DNA from: Rhizobium etli 8C-3
GTDB taxonomy: Bacteria > Pseudomonadota > Alphaproteobacteria > Rhizobiales > Rhizobiaceae
Reading direction: 5' to 3'
DNA length: 64,000 nucleotides
NCBI RefSeq assembly: GCF_001908375.1
Contig: NZ_CP017241.1
Location: forward strand, 3,376,501 to 3,440,500
The notes under the pieces are model-generated. The model was given only the letters and a program-made list of their open reading frames with translations, was not told the origin of the DNA and did no database searches. A program made the translations under genes and the position numbers. Below, piece after piece: positions 36,623 to 45,875 of this stretch. Numbering within the stretch: position 1 is the stretch's first letter; each line of letters begins with the position of its first letter.

Positions 36623-37150
36623 TCACACGGCCCTTTCCGCCAGCTTCCCCGAAAAGATGCAACCGCCGAGAAGGTCCTTCAAGCGCTTTGTAGCCGTGCA
36701 TGCCGCCTCCGCCGGACCCGGCGACTGACCGGCGGCATAAAGAGCCGGCACTGCATCACCGTTCATACGGATCACCGGCAGATCGGTCTGCAGGCCGCCC
36801 AGCGACTTTTGCGAAAGGATATGCAGCCGCACGGCGATCAGGGGCCTGGGTTGGGATCCATTAGCCGGTGCGGCTTTGCCGTCCCCAGCAGCTTGTCGCC
36901 AATGTGAGTTCGTGTGCCGCCAATGGCAGTGTGCATCCTTGGAACAGGCGTCGTCGATTTCCCGATCGCGCGCCGCGATCTTCCCGCGCCGATGCGCAGT
37001 GTCGGGCCGGTTTTCCCCGATCAGCGCAATTGATGCGTTCGATGCGTTCTTCCAGCGGTCATGCGAGCGATGAAATCTTCCCCTTGTCCAATAGGCTTGC
37101 ACCGGCCCGGGCGGGTTCTGCTGCGAATTCCGTCCCGAACGCCTCGGCTG
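36623..37150 (-). pseudogene. Decayed FAD-binding dehydrogenase (C-terminal fragment)
   Basis: The last part of a fumarate reductase/ketosteroid-dehydrogenase-like flavoprotein is legible on the minus strand: ARDREIDDACSKDA near 36970, then PLIAVRLHILSQKSLGGLQT, PALYAAG and GGCIFSG. The flavin-site loop GGGGMHGYKALEG is found only in the next frame, between PALYAAG and LGGCIFSG, so at least two compensating frameshifts are present. About four fifths of the gene upstream is missing. It is non-functional. Confidence 0.75.
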
Positions 37151-37263
37151 CATCCATCGGCATAAGTTCGCATGCCTAAACCGCAGGACTTGCCATCACG
37201 ATTTCATTGATGACAGCGGATGGTGGCGGAGCCTTCGGTTTCTGCAGGCGTCTGCTTGTCCTA

Positions 37264-38295
37264 CTATTTTTCGGTCAGCTTGAGCTCGATGCGGCGGTTG
37301 GTGGCGCGCGCTTCCGGCGTGTCGCCGGGCGCGATCGGCTGGAATTCGCCAAACCCTGCTGCAACGAGGCGGTCGGAAGGCACGCCCTGCGAAATCAGGT
37401 ATTTGACAACGGAGATGGCACGCGCCGAGGAAAGCTCCCAGTTGTCGCGAAAGCGGCCGGCCCCCGAAAGCGCCACACTGTCGGTATGGCCGTCGACCCG
37501 TAGCACCCAGTTGATTTCCGGCGGTATTTCCCTCGAAAGATCAAGCAGCGCAGCGGCAAGTTTCGTCATCTCCGTCGTGCCTTCAATGTTTAGATCGGAA
37601 CTGCCGGACGGGAAAAGAACCTCTGACTGGAAGACGAAACGGTCGCCGACGATGCGGATATTTTCGCGGTCCGACAGGATCTCGCGCAGGCGGCCGAAGA
37701 AGTCGGAGCGGTAGCGATTGAGTTCTTGAACCCGCTGCGCCAGCGCGACGTTCAGCCGCCGGCCCAGATCGGCGATCTTCGCCTGCGAGCTCTGGTCCTT
37801 CTGCTCCGATGCCTGAAGTGCCGCCTCGACGGCCGCGATCTGGCTGCGCAGGGCCGCAATCTGCTGGTTGAGAATTTCGACCTGGCTGAGCGCCCGGTCG
37901 CTGAGCTGCTTCTGTTCGTCGAGTTCTTTCGTCAGCCCGCCTATGCGCTGTTGTGCCGCATCCTTTCCGCCGGAACCGGCATCGAGCAATGCCTGCAGCC
38001 TCGAGCGGTCACCTTCAGCAGTCGCCAGAGAAGCCTGCAGGTTGGCAACGGAATCCTCGAGATCCTGCTTGCTGCCCTTCTCAAGCGCGAGCAGCTGCGT
38101 CAGTTCGTTGATCTGGCTGTTGAGGCGGGTCAGCACTTCGTCGCGGCCGGAAATCTCGCGGCTCAGAATGAACTGGCCGACGACGAAGACCGTCAGCAGG
38201 AACATGATGGCGATCAAAAGCGTCGACAGTGCGTCGACGAAACCTGGCCAGTAGTTCATTTCGCCGTGGCGGCGGCGGTTTCTGGCGAGCGCCAT
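37264..38295 (-). CDS. MotB/OmpA-type peptidoglycan-anchored stator protein (non-flagellar)
   Basis: A 343-residue protein with one N-terminal helix carrying the stator motif YWPGFVDALSTLLIAIMFLL, in which D21 is the expected ion-binding Asp. A long coiled coil follows (about 45-195, rich in Gln/Glu/Leu), then an OmpA-like peptidoglycan domain (about 215-343) with RVDGHTDSVALSG and SARAISVVKYLISQGV. The coiled coil is much longer than in flagellar MotB. It lies three bases after its MotA-like partner. There are no flagellar genes nearby. Confidence 0.9.
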   Translation of the reverse strand: MALARNRRRHGEMNYWPGFVDALSTLLIAIMFLLTVFVVGQFILSREISGRDEVLTRLNSQINELTQLLALEKGSKQDLEDSVANLQASLATAEGDRSRLQALLDAGSGGKDAAQQRIGGLTKELDEQKQLSDRALSQVEILNQQIAALRSQIAAVEAALQASEQKDQSSQAKIADLGRRLNVALAQRVQELNRYRSDFFGRLREILSDRENIRIVGDRFVFQSEVLFPSGSSDLNIEGTTEMTKLAAALLDLSREIPPEINWVLRVDGHTDSVALSGAGRFRDNWELSSARAISVVKYLISQGVPSDRLVAAGFGEFQPIAPGDTPEARATNRRIELKLTEK

Positions 38296-38298
38296 GGC

Positions 38299-39393
38299 TT
38301 ACTTGCCCTCGCTCTTTTCGGTCTGGCTGGCGCGGTGGCTTCTGTCGAGGCCACTTTGCTTTTCCTGCGCGCCGATGCGTTCGGCCAGCCGATCGAGCGT
38401 GCGGCGCATGGCCTTTGCCTCGTCCTGCTGCGCTTCGATCCAGTCGCGCAGCATCTGCTGCTCGTTGCGCATGTTCTTGACGAGCCCCTGAATGCCTTCG
38501 GCAAGACTTGCCATGGCGGCAACCGAGCGCTGGCTGCCTGCTCCGCCTTCTTCGGCAACCTTCTTCAGATAGTCCGACATCGCGCGAAGGTCCTCCGAAG
38601 ACGTACCCGGGTCGAGCGCCGGAACGGCAATATCCGACCCGACATCGGTCACCGAGGAAAGCCAGTTTTCGAGTTCGGTGTAGAAGCGGTTCTGCGCCCG
38701 GCCGGCCTGAAGATCGAGGAAGCCGAGAATGAGCGAACCGGAAAGGCCAAGCAGCGACGACGAGAAGGCCTGACCCATACCCGACAGCGGCAAGGACAGA
38801 CCTTCCTTGAGCGTGGTCAGCACGTCGCCGGTGCCGTTCGAGCCCGCATCCAGCGACTGGATGACACCGCTGATCGAGCCGATCGTGCCGATGAGACCCC
38901 AGAAGGTACCGAGAAGACCGAGGAAGACGAGAAGGCCGATGAGATAGCGCGACGTATCACGCGATTCATCGAGGCGGGTCGCAATCGAATCCAGAATGGA
39001 GCGCAGCGCCGTCGTCGAAAGCGTCGCCGTTGACTTACGGTTACCGATCAGCGCCCGCATCGGTGCAAGCAGTCTCGGATTGCGGTTTACCTTGTCTGCA
39101 CTGCCGGCTGCGCGGAAGGAATTGAACCAGCGCACTTCCGGACGAAGCGCCAGCACATGGCTGAAGACCAGGATGATGCCGACCGCAAGCACGCCGACGA
39201 TGAGGCCGTTGAGCCCCGGATTGTGCATGAACGCTGTCTGCGTCTGCCGGAAAAGGATGGAAGCGATGAAGCCGACGATGACCAGGAACAGGAGCATCGT
39301 CCAGAGGAACGGCATCGGGCTGGAAAGTTTATAGACATAGTTGCTGCTCGGTTTTTCGGTCGAGCCGAATTCCGCCGCATTCACATTTTCCAT
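38299..39393 (-). CDS. MotA/TolQ/ExbB-family proton channel (non-flagellar)
   Basis: A 364-residue membrane protein with helices at about 28-48 and 62-84, and the MotA/TolQ core helices at about 150-235 (YLIGLLVFLGLLGTFWGLIG and GMGQAFSSSLLGLSGSLILG). A cytosolic helical tail of about 100 residues follows. It forms an operon with the MotB-like gene and should couple ion flow to movement or force at the cell wall. The role is unknown; members of this group occur widely in alphaproteobacteria apart from flagella. Confidence 0.9.
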   Translation of the reverse strand: MENVNAAEFGSTEKPSSNYVYKLSSPMPFLWTMLLFLVIVGFIASILFRQTQTAFMHNPGLNGLIVGVLAVGIILVFSHVLALRPEVRWFNSFRAAGSADKVNRNPRLLAPMRALIGNRKSTATLSTTALRSILDSIATRLDESRDTSRYLIGLLVFLGLLGTFWGLIGTIGSISGVIQSLDAGSNGTGDVLTTLKEGLSLPLSGMGQAFSSSLLGLSGSLILGFLDLQAGRAQNRFYTELENWLSSVTDVGSDIAVPALDPGTSSEDLRAMSDYLKKVAEEGGAGSQRSVAAMASLAEGIQGLVKNMRNEQQMLRDWIEAQQDEAKAMRRTLDRLAERIGAQEKQSGLDRSHRASQTEKSEGK

Positions 39394-39508
39394 GGTTGCG
39401 CAGCCCTCCGGATTGCTTGCAGCCGAAGACTAGATCAACATTGTGCCGAATTGAAGTGCGCGGGCAGAGAAAAGCGTGTCTTTACAACAGTCGGTTTGCG
39501 ACCTTTTC

Positions 39509-40309
39509 TCACTTCGCAGGGATGGGGCGCTTGATGGTCTCCAACAGCGCCTTGTGAATATATTCGTTGCCGGCGACGATCGCGCCGCCATCGAGGATAT
39601 CCGAGCCGCCGTTCCAATCGGTCGCATAGCCGCCGGCTTCGCGGATAAGCAGGATGCCGGCTGCCATGTCCCATGGCGACAATGCCATTTCCCAAAAGCC
39701 GTCGAAGCGGCCAGCGGCAACATAAGCGAGATCGAGCGAGGCAGCGCCCATGCGGCGGATGCCGGCCACTTCGCCCATCACATGACGAAGCTCGACGAGG
39801 AACTTGCCGTGATTGCCACGGCCGAGATGGGGCACGCCGCAGCCGATGACGCAATCCGAAAGAACGCGGCGCGCACCGACGCGCAGCCTGCGGTCGTTCA
39901 AGAAGGCGCCGCCGCCGCGCTCGGCGGTATAGAGCTCGTCCATCGCCGGATTGAAGACGACGCCCGCAACGATTTCGCCATTGCGCTCAAGCGCGATCGA
40001 CACGGCGAATGTCGGAATGCCGTGCAGGAAGTTGGTCGTACCGTCGAGCGGATCGACGATCCAGCGGTGCGCGCCGTCCGTGCCCTTGATCTCTTCGCTC
40101 TCCTCGCCAAGGAACCCATAAGTCGGGCGCGCCTTCAAGAGCTCGTCCCTGACGATCTTTTCAGCCTTCCGGTCAGCATTGGATACGAAATCGCCCGGCC
40201 CCTTCACCGAAACCTGGAGGTTCTGTACTTCCCCGAAATCACGCCCCAGCGACTTTCCCGCCTTTACGGCAGCCTGAACCATGACATTGAGGAGAGCAGA
40301 ACGGGCCAT
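39509..40309 (-). CDS. suhB: Inositol monophosphatase family protein SuhB
   Basis: A 266-residue magnesium-dependent phosphatase. The lithium-sensitive motifs are present: FLGEESEE, the core WIVDPLDGTTNFLHG, and the second motif SPWDMAAGILLIREAGG. It dephosphorylates inositol 1-phosphate and related sugars, and in some bacteria acts in transcription antitermination complexes. No conserved suhB-leader RNA was recognised in the 195 bases upstream. Confidence 0.94.
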   Translation of the reverse strand: MARSALLNVMVQAAVKAGKSLGRDFGEVQNLQVSVKGPGDFVSNADRKAEKIVRDELLKARPTYGFLGEESEEIKGTDGAHRWIVDPLDGTTNFLHGIPTFAVSIALERNGEIVAGVVFNPAMDELYTAERGGGAFLNDRRLRVGARRVLSDCVIGCGVPHLGRGNHGKFLVELRHVMGEVAGIRRMGAASLDLAYVAAGRFDGFWEMALSPWDMAAGILLIREAGGYATDWNGGSDILDGGAIVAGNEYIHKALLETIKRPIPAK

Positions 40310-40504
40310 TGGGGCATTTTCCTTGGAACTGGTACGGGGTGCGCTGTCAGGGCGGGAAAGGTCCCTGATCGCCGGAAAGGGCAGCGCTCTTAGTTAGATG
40401 GCGGCCTCAAGACCACAAAATCAGGCAAATTTCAAGGGGAGAGCGTTGCGGAGGCTGAAAGAGGTCGCCGGCACCATAAGGCTTCGCACGCCCTGCACCA
40501 AACG

Positions 40505-41584
40505 TCAGGGCAAGCGGCGGAACCTGTTCGCCCGGTCGATCGCCTGCTTTTGCTGAGTGTCCTCGATGCCAAGGTAGAAATCCTCAAGCTCAGGATCGGG
40601 TAGGCCTGCCCGGCGCGAGAGCACGTACCATTTCGCCGCTTCGACGGGGTCAGGCTTGGTGCCGAGCGCACCGATATAAAGATGTGCGAGCTTGTTCTGC
40701 GCCGCGACGTTGCCGCGATTGGCGGCAAGCTTCATCCACTGAAAGCCCTTCACGAAGTCGCGCGGTCCGTTTGTGCCATTGACGAGCCAGACGCCGAGAT
40801 CGAGCTGAGCGGTGTCGTAACCGGCGCGCGCTGCGCGGGCGAGCCATTCGCGCGCCAGCTTCTTTTTCTGCTTCGGCAAATCGGCAAGCACGGAATAGAT
40901 TTGCGCCACGGCATATTGGGCGTCGGCAATACCCTGCTGGGCGGATTTCTCATAGTAGGGAAGCGCGAGCTTCAGTCCTTCGGGGCCGGGATGATCGGTC
41001 GTCAGCAACTGCCCCCAGTTGAATTGCGCCGAAGGATTGCCGCCGTCGGCTGCCCGGCGCATGTAATCGTCCGCCTTCGCCTTGTCGCGCGGCACGAGCT
41101 CTCCGGCCATCAGGATCAGCGAATATTTGAACATCGCCGCCGCATCGCCGCCTTCGGCCGCCTTGCCGTACCAGAACGCAGCACTCTTCAGATCGCGGCG
41201 AACGCCGAGCCCGGCATACTGCATTTCGGCAATGAGCGTCTGTGCTGCCGGATCTCCAAGCTGGGCTCGCGGTAGCGCCAGCTGCATTGCCGTCAGGTAG
41301 TAACCGCGCTGATAGGCGCCGTAAGCCGTATCGATAGGCCCTTTGTAATCCTTCTCCGGCGGCAGGTCGGGCAGCTTGGCGCCCATGCGGTCCAAGACGC
41401 CGAGACCGGTAGAGGGCTGTGCTCCTTCCGCCGGCCGGTTGGTCTTGAACGGTTCGGCCTTTGAACCAAGCGGACGTGTCACGACGTTGTCGACGGTCTG
41501 GGCCGAAGCGCCACACGGCAAAACGGCCGCGAAGACGGCGGCAGACAGGACAAATCGGCGCAAACGGGCGGAGAGGATCGGCAT
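40505..41584 (-). CDS. Secreted Sel1-repeat (TPR-like) protein
   Basis: A 359-residue protein with a signal peptide (MPILSARLRRFVLSAAVFAAVLP; the motif ASAQ marks the cleavage site) and about six Sel1 repeats, for example AAFWYGKAAEGGDAAAMFKY, DDYMRRAADGGNPSAQFNWG and REWLARAARAGYDTAQLDLG. Sel1 repeats form solenoids for protein contacts, often in envelope or exopolysaccharide pathways. It starts ten bases after the ThiE-like gene on the same strand. Confidence 0.9.
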   Translation of the reverse strand: MPILSARLRRFVLSAAVFAAVLPCGASAQTVDNVVTRPLGSKAEPFKTNRPAEGAQPSTGLGVLDRMGAKLPDLPPEKDYKGPIDTAYGAYQRGYYLTAMQLALPRAQLGDPAAQTLIAEMQYAGLGVRRDLKSAAFWYGKAAEGGDAAAMFKYSLILMAGELVPRDKAKADDYMRRAADGGNPSAQFNWGQLLTTDHPGPEGLKLALPYYEKSAQQGIADAQYAVAQIYSVLADLPKQKKKLAREWLARAARAGYDTAQLDLGVWLVNGTNGPRDFVKGFQWMKLAANRGNVAAQNKLAHLYIGALGTKPDPVEAAKWYVLSRRAGLPDPELEDFYLGIEDTQQKQAIDRANRFRRLP

Positions 41585-41594
41585 GGCCGCGATA

Positions 41595-42248
41595 TCAATC
41601 CTCAAACCGTGGCGCTTTTTCGTCAAGAAGCGCGTTGACCTGCGCGACAACCGACGGGGCAAGACCCGGCTCGCCAAACACCGCCAGGCGCAATGCCACG
41701 AACTCGGCACCGGACTCGGCGACGACAAGGGCAGATGCCGGGTCGGTCCCGCCCATGACGATGCAGGGAATTTCGATCATCGAGGCCCACCATTCGGCGA
41801 GCGCCACGTTCTTCGGATGCGCTTCGGGCTTGATATCGCCGTCGAGTTTGCCGAAGAAAATATAGTCCGGCCGCGCCTCGCCGATCTCCAAAGCCGTGTG
41901 GCGGTCGCTCGCTTTACCGCCGCCGATGATCAGCTTGCCGGCATGTTTGTCGATCGCCTCGGCGATTTCGGCGGCTGAGCCCGTCAAATGCAAGCCGTCG
42001 GCCTTCGAGCGTCCGGCGATGCGGCTGTCGCCCGCAATCAGCGCCGCTGCCCCTGCATCTTGGATGATCGGAACCAGTTTCTCGGCATGTTTTTGAAACG
42101 CGCCGGTATCGAGTCCGTATTGCGGCACGATCACCGAGGCAACATCGCCGCCCTTGAGCGCGTCGGCGACAATCTTTGCCTGCTCGTCGGCATCAGCGAT
42201 GTCCGGGACGATCAGGACAAGGCGGCAGCGGTTTTCCGGTCCGGTCAT
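41595..42248 (-). CDS. ThiE-like TIM-barrel protein
   Basis: A 217-residue protein related to thiamine-phosphate synthase. The start is the ATG at 42248 with GGAAA upstream; a GTG two codons earlier is possible. Barrel landmarks are LVLIVPDIAD, ADGLHLTGSA and IVMGGTDPAS. The usual ThiE features HLGQ and the TxTK phosphate loop are altered (HLTG, FFGKLDGDIKP), so genuine thiamine synthesis is doubtful. Probably co-transcribed with the Sel1 gene. Confidence 0.75.
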   Translation of the reverse strand: MTGPENRCRLVLIVPDIADADEQAKIVADALKGGDVASVIVPQYGLDTGAFQKHAEKLVPIIQDAGAAALIAGDSRIAGRSKADGLHLTGSAAEIAEAIDKHAGKLIIGGGKASDRHTALEIGEARPDYIFFGKLDGDIKPEAHPKNVALAEWWASMIEIPCIVMGGTDPASALVVAESGAEFVALRLAVFGEPGLAPSVVAQVNALLDEKAPRFED

Positions 42249-42355
42249 GAGCACTTTCCATTTTCAGCGGATTTCGCCAGCAGACGGCAAATCCACGCTC
42301 GTTTTGTGTGAGTAATTCCGTTAGACGGGGCTGGCAAGGGGAGGGCTTGAAAAGC

Positions 42356-43120
42356 ATGCTGCCGGAACTGTCATTCTTTTATGCCGCGGTGCCTGCCGTG
42401 CTCCTCGTCGGTCTCGCCAAGGGCGGCATGGGCGACGCACTGGCCTTGATCGGCGTTCCTATTTTAGCCCTGGTTGTCTCGCCTGTCGAAGCGGCCGCCA
42501 TCCTGCTGCCGATCCTGATCTTCATGGACATGATCTCGCTTGTCGTCTGGCGCAAGCACGGCGATTGGGCGACGCTGAAGATCATGTTGCCGGGCGCCCT
42601 CTTCGGCATCGCGGTCGGCTGGGCGACGTCGGCACTGGTGCCAGGCAATGTCTTGCGCGTGGTCATCGGCGCAGTCACCGTACTCTTCTGCGCCCGCTAT
42701 TTCTGGAACAGTTTCGGCCCCGGTTCAGGAAAGGTCGTCCTGCCGCGCGGCCAGAGCCCCTTGCTGGCGAGCGCCTGGGGCACGCTTTCCGGCTATGGCA
42801 GTTTCGTCGCCCATGCCGGCGGCGCGCCGTTTCAGATCTACGCCCTGCCCTTGAAACTGCCGCCACGCGAATTCACCGGCACCAGCGTACGTTTTTTTGC
42901 AATCTTGAACGCGGTGAAACTCGTTCCCTATTTTGCGCTTGGCCAGCTTGATACCAAGAATCTCGTGACATCGGCGACATTGCTGCCTTTCGCGCCGCTT
43001 GCCACGATTGCTGGCGCCTGGTGCGTCAAGCGCATGAAGCCGGAGATCTTCTATCCGTTCATGTATGCAATGGCACTCATCGCAGCCCTTCTGATCATTC
43101 ACGAAGGCCTTGGATTCTAA
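42356..43120 (+). CDS. TauE/SafE-family anion permease
   Basis: A 254-residue membrane protein with seven to eight helices. Duplicated family motifs appear as LLVGLAKGGMGDALALIGVP and SGYGSFVAHAGGAPFQIYAL. The ATG at 42356 has GGAGGG about ten bases upstream. TauE/SafE proteins export or import sulfite, sulfoacetate and related organic anions; the substrate here is unknown. Confidence 0.92.
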   Translation: MLPELSFFYAAVPAVLLVGLAKGGMGDALALIGVPILALVVSPVEAAAILLPILIFMDMISLVVWRKHGDWATLKIMLPGALFGIAVGWATSALVPGNVLRVVIGAVTVLFCARYFWNSFGPGSGKVVLPRGQSPLLASAWGTLSGYGSFVAHAGGAPFQIYALPLKLPPREFTGTSVRFFAILNAVKLVPYFALGQLDTKNLVTSATLLPFAPLATIAGAWCVKRMKPEIFYPFMYAMALIAALLIIHEGLGF

Positions 43121-43200
43121 GTCATGACGCCGGCAAGTGCTGCTCGGTTGCGGCGCACAATTTCCTTGCCCGGACGCTGCCTTTGACGTAGCTTTCCGCC

Positions 43201-43461
43201 ATGTCGACCACCGACCCTTTCGCCGCGATATCAGATCCGAACCGGCGGTTCTTGCTGGAGCAGTTGCGGCGCGCGCCGAAAACGGTCAACGAGCTCGCCG
43301 AAAGCCTGCCCATCAGCCGGCCGGCGGTCTCGCAGCACCTGAAGGCGTTGCTCGACAGCAACCTCGTGTCGGTGACCAGTGAAGGCACGAGGCGCATCTA
43401 TGCGGTCAACAACCGTGGCTTCGACAGGCTCAATCTGTGGCTTGATCAATTCTGGGCGTGA
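43201..43461 (+). CDS. Small ArsR-family regulator
   Basis: An 86-residue winged-helix repressor (PFAAISDPNRRFLLEQLRRA, then SRPAVSQHLKALLDSNLVSV). The short form without cysteines is the type that often regulates an SRPBCC partner, but no such partner lies beside it. It starts 80 bases after the TauE gene. Confidence 0.9.
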   Translation: MSTTDPFAAISDPNRRFLLEQLRRAPKTVNELAESLPISRPAVSQHLKALLDSNLVSVTSEGTRRIYAVNNRGFDRLNLWLDQFWA

Positions 43462-43480
43462 AGCCTTTGTCCAATAGAAA

Positions 43481-43520
43481 ATGCGCCAGCCCAACTCCGC
43501 ACTGTTTGGGACTGGCGCAT
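43481..43520. repeat. Strong stem-loop after the small arsR gene
   Basis: ATGCGCCAG (43481-43489) and CTGGCGCAT (43512-43520) pair perfectly, and CCCAA/TTTGGG extends the stem with one bulge. No U-tract. It could be a small dispersed palindromic element or a transcript-end structure. Confidence 0.55.
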
Positions 43521-43620
43521 GATATTATCAAAAATCGCCGATCTTCACTAACCCGTTTGAAAGACTGGATTTTATCCTCTTATGCTGCAGGATCAGCGTG
43601 CCGGCAATCGGCATTATTGC

Positions 43621-43794
43621 TTAGTGAACGGATGATTTCAGACGTTGGATTTCGTCTTTGATGCGCAGCTTTCTGCGCTTGCAATCCGCAATGTCGGTGT
43701 CTTTTCTGGAGGGAGATGTCATCAGCGAATGCAACTCCTCCTCAAGAGCTACATGCTTTTTCTCGAGTGACTCAAGATGAGCTTGAACAGTCAT
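43621..43794 (-). CDS. DUF465 (YdcH-type) small protein, 57 residues
   Basis: A short gene beginning MTVQAHLESLEKKHVALEEE and ending with a KRRKLRIKDEIQRLKS helix, the DUF465 pattern of two antiparallel helices with a basic second helix. AGGAAGGG precedes the ATG. It is transcribed away from a second DUF465 gene at 44023, so the two are probably diverged duplicates. The function of the family is unknown. Confidence 0.85.
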   Translation of the reverse strand: MTVQAHLESLEKKHVALEEELHSLMTSPSRKDTDIADCKRRKLRIKDEIQRLKSSVH

Positions 43795-44022
43795 TAGACC
43801 CTTCCTTCCTCTTGCCTTCCCCAGCCATCCATCGCTGGAGTTCTAGGCGTCAACTTTTGGAATGTGACATATTTTTACATCCTTGTCGAAGGCGAAAACG
43901 TGCTCAGTCCGTGGCAAATTCATGATCAACACCAACTAGCCGCTGCCGCTATTTGGTGATAGGAGCTTGCGGAAATCATCGCCAGGCCGGACAACGTCCG
44001 AAGACGATTATGGGGAGTACGA

Positions 44023-44226
44023 ATGGCCGATCAGGAACAGGCGGAAATCAGGCTCATGGCGGCGCGATTGCGTCAGGAGCACGAGGATTACGACGCCGCG
44101 ATCAACGCCATGATTGCCATGGGATGCGACGCGTTGCGCATCCAGCGCATGAAAAAGAAGAAGCTCGCCATCAAGGACAAGCTGACCAAGCTGGAAGACC
44201 AGATCATTCCGGATATCATCGCCTGA
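44023..44226 (+). CDS. DUF465 (YdcH-type) small protein, 67 residues
   Basis: The helical protein shows the DUF465 core [20 protein letters not shown] and [26 protein letters not shown] precedes the ATG. It ends seven bases before purE, so it is likely the first gene of a transcript that continues into purE-purK. Confidence 0.9.
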   Translation: MADQEQAEIRLMAARLRQEHEDYDAAINAMIAMGCDALRIQRMKKKKLAIKDKLTKLEDQIIPDIIA

Positions 44227-44233
44227 AAGGGTA

Positions 44234-44740
44234 ATGCCGTTGACGCTGACAGACAGACCGCCCGTCGCCATCATCATGGGCAGCCAGTCCGACTGGGAGA
44301 CCATGAAAAACGCCGCCGACACGCTCGAGACGTTGGAAATTCCTTATGAAGCGCGCATTATTTCGGCGCATCGAACGCCCGAGCGCATGGTGAATTTTGC
44401 CAAGACCGCACGCGACGAGGGCTTCAAGGTAATCATCGCCGGTGCGGGCGGCGCCGCCCACCTTCCCGGCATGACGGCGGCGCTGACGCCGCTTCCGGTC
44501 TTCGGCGTTCCCGTCCAGTCGAAGACGATGTCGGGCCAGGACAGCCTTCTTTCTATCGTCCAGATGCCAGGCGGCATCCCGGTCGGCACGCTTGCGATCG
44601 GCAAGGCAGGTGCAATCAACGCAGCGCTCCTGGCCGCTGCCGTTCTTGCGCTTTCGGACGAGGACATCGCCGAGCGTCTCGATGAATATCGCGAACGGCA
44701 AAGCGCCTCGATTGCCGATTATCCAATGGACAACCTATGA
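44234..44740 (+). CDS. purE: N5-carboxyaminoimidazole ribonucleotide mutase PurE
   Basis: A 168-residue class I PurE that converts N5-CAIR to CAIR in purine synthesis. The active-site motifs [22 protein letters not shown] and [11 protein letters not shown] are intact. It overlaps purK by four bases (ATGA), as expected for the two-enzyme class I route. Confidence 0.96.
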   Translation: MPLTLTDRPPVAIIMGSQSDWETMKNAADTLETLEIPYEARIISAHRTPERMVNFAKTARDEGFKVIIAGAGGAAHLPGMTAALTPLPVFGVPVQSKTMSGQDSLLSIVQMPGGIPVGTLAIGKAGAINAALLAAAVLALSDEDIAERLDEYRERQSASIADYPMDNL

Positions 44741-45801
44741 CGGCAATGACGATCGGCATCATCGGCGGCGGCCAACTCGGGCGCATGCTTGCGATGGCAG
44801 CAGCACGGCTGAACTTCCGGACGATCATCCTGGAACCGCAGGCAGATTGTCCCGCCGCGCAGACAGCCAACCGCCAGATCGTTGCGGCCTATGACGATCC
44901 CGCCGCGCTTGCCGAACTGGCAAAGGCCTGTGACGTCGTAACCTACGAATTCGAGAATGTACCGGTTTCGGCAGCCGAGGCCCTGGCAAGGAATGTTCCC
45001 GTCTACCCCCCGCCCAAGGCATTGGAAGTGGCACAAGACCGTCTTGTCGAAAAGCGCTTCATCAATGAATGCGGCATCCCGACCGCGCGCTTTCACGCCG
45101 TCGATAGCCAAAGCGAGCTTGACAAGGCGTTAAAGGACTTCGGCGGCCAGGGCGTGCTCAAGACGCGTCGGCTTGGCTATGACGGCAAGGGCCAAAAGGT
45201 ATTCCGTTCCGCCGCCGACAGCGCACAAGGCGCCTATGCCGCACTCGGCGGCGTGCCGCTGATTCTGGAGAGCTTCGTCGCCTTCGAGCGCGAGATTTCC
45301 GTCATCGCCGCCCGCGCAGCAAACGGCAGCGTCGTCGCCTATGATGCGGCGCAGAACGTACATCGCAACGGCATTTTGCACACCTCCACGGTACCCGCGT
45401 CGATCTCACAGGCGACAGCCACGGCTGCACACCAGGCGGCGGAAGCAATCCTCTCCTCGCTCGGCTATGTCGGCGTCATCGGCATCGAATTCTTCGTCCT
45501 TGCAGACGGCAGCCTGATCGCCAACGAGATGGCGCCGCGCGTCCACAATTCCGGCCACTGGACCGAGGCGGCTTGCGTTGTCTCGCAGTTCGAGCAGCAC
45601 GTCCGTGCCGTCGGCGGGCTGCCGCTCGGCAGCGCGGAGCGTCATTCCGAATGCGTGATGCAGAACCTGATCGGTGACGATATCTTGAGCCTGCCGGAAT
45701 GGCTGAAACGCCGCAATACCTTCGTCCACCTCTACGGCAAGACCGAATCCCGCCCCGGCCGGAAGATGGGGCATGTGACGGTACTGACGGGGAAAGCCTA
45801 G
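44737..45801 (+). CDS. purK: N5-carboxyaminoimidazole ribonucleotide synthase PurK
   Basis: A 354-residue ATP-grasp enzyme that carboxylates AIR with bicarbonate and ATP. The N-terminus [20 protein letters not shown], the grasp segment [14 protein letters not shown] and the metal site [20 protein letters not shown] are seen. It feeds PurE directly. Confidence 0.96.
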   Translation: MTAMTIGIIGGGQLGRMLAMAAARLNFRTIILEPQADCPAAQTANRQIVAAYDDPAALAELAKACDVVTYEFENVPVSAAEALARNVPVYPPPKALEVAQDRLVEKRFINECGIPTARFHAVDSQSELDKALKDFGGQGVLKTRRLGYDGKGQKVFRSAADSAQGAYAALGGVPLILESFVAFEREISVIAARAANGSVVAYDAAQNVHRNGILHTSTVPASISQATATAAHQAAEAILSSLGYVGVIGIEFFVLADGSLIANEMAPRVHNSGHWTEAACVVSQFEQHVRAVGGLPLGSAERHSECVMQNLIGDDILSLPEWLKRRNTFVHLYGKTESRPGRKMGHVTVLTGKA

Positions 45802-45830
45802 GTTTTGCCCGAGAAAACGCCTTCATGTGG

Positions 45831-45859
45831 TTGACACAGGCATGAGGCCGGGTTATCTG
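45831..45859 (+). promoter_or_regulatory. rpmJ: Promoter of rpmJ
   Basis: TTGACA (45831-45836), 17 bases, TATCTG (45854-45859). A start near 45866 gives a leader of about 92 bases. Confidence 0.7.
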
Positions 45860-45875
45860 CACGCCCAACCTAAAG

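Noticed and set aside
37264..39393. Zorya anti-phage system
   Set aside because: Only a MotA/MotB-like pair is present; no ZorC, ZorD or ZorE partner genes adjoin, and the neighbours are housekeeping genes.
40310..40504. Search for a conserved suhB-leader RNA upstream of suhB
   Set aside because: No C-rich anti-Shine-Dalgarno loops or convincing stem pattern was found.
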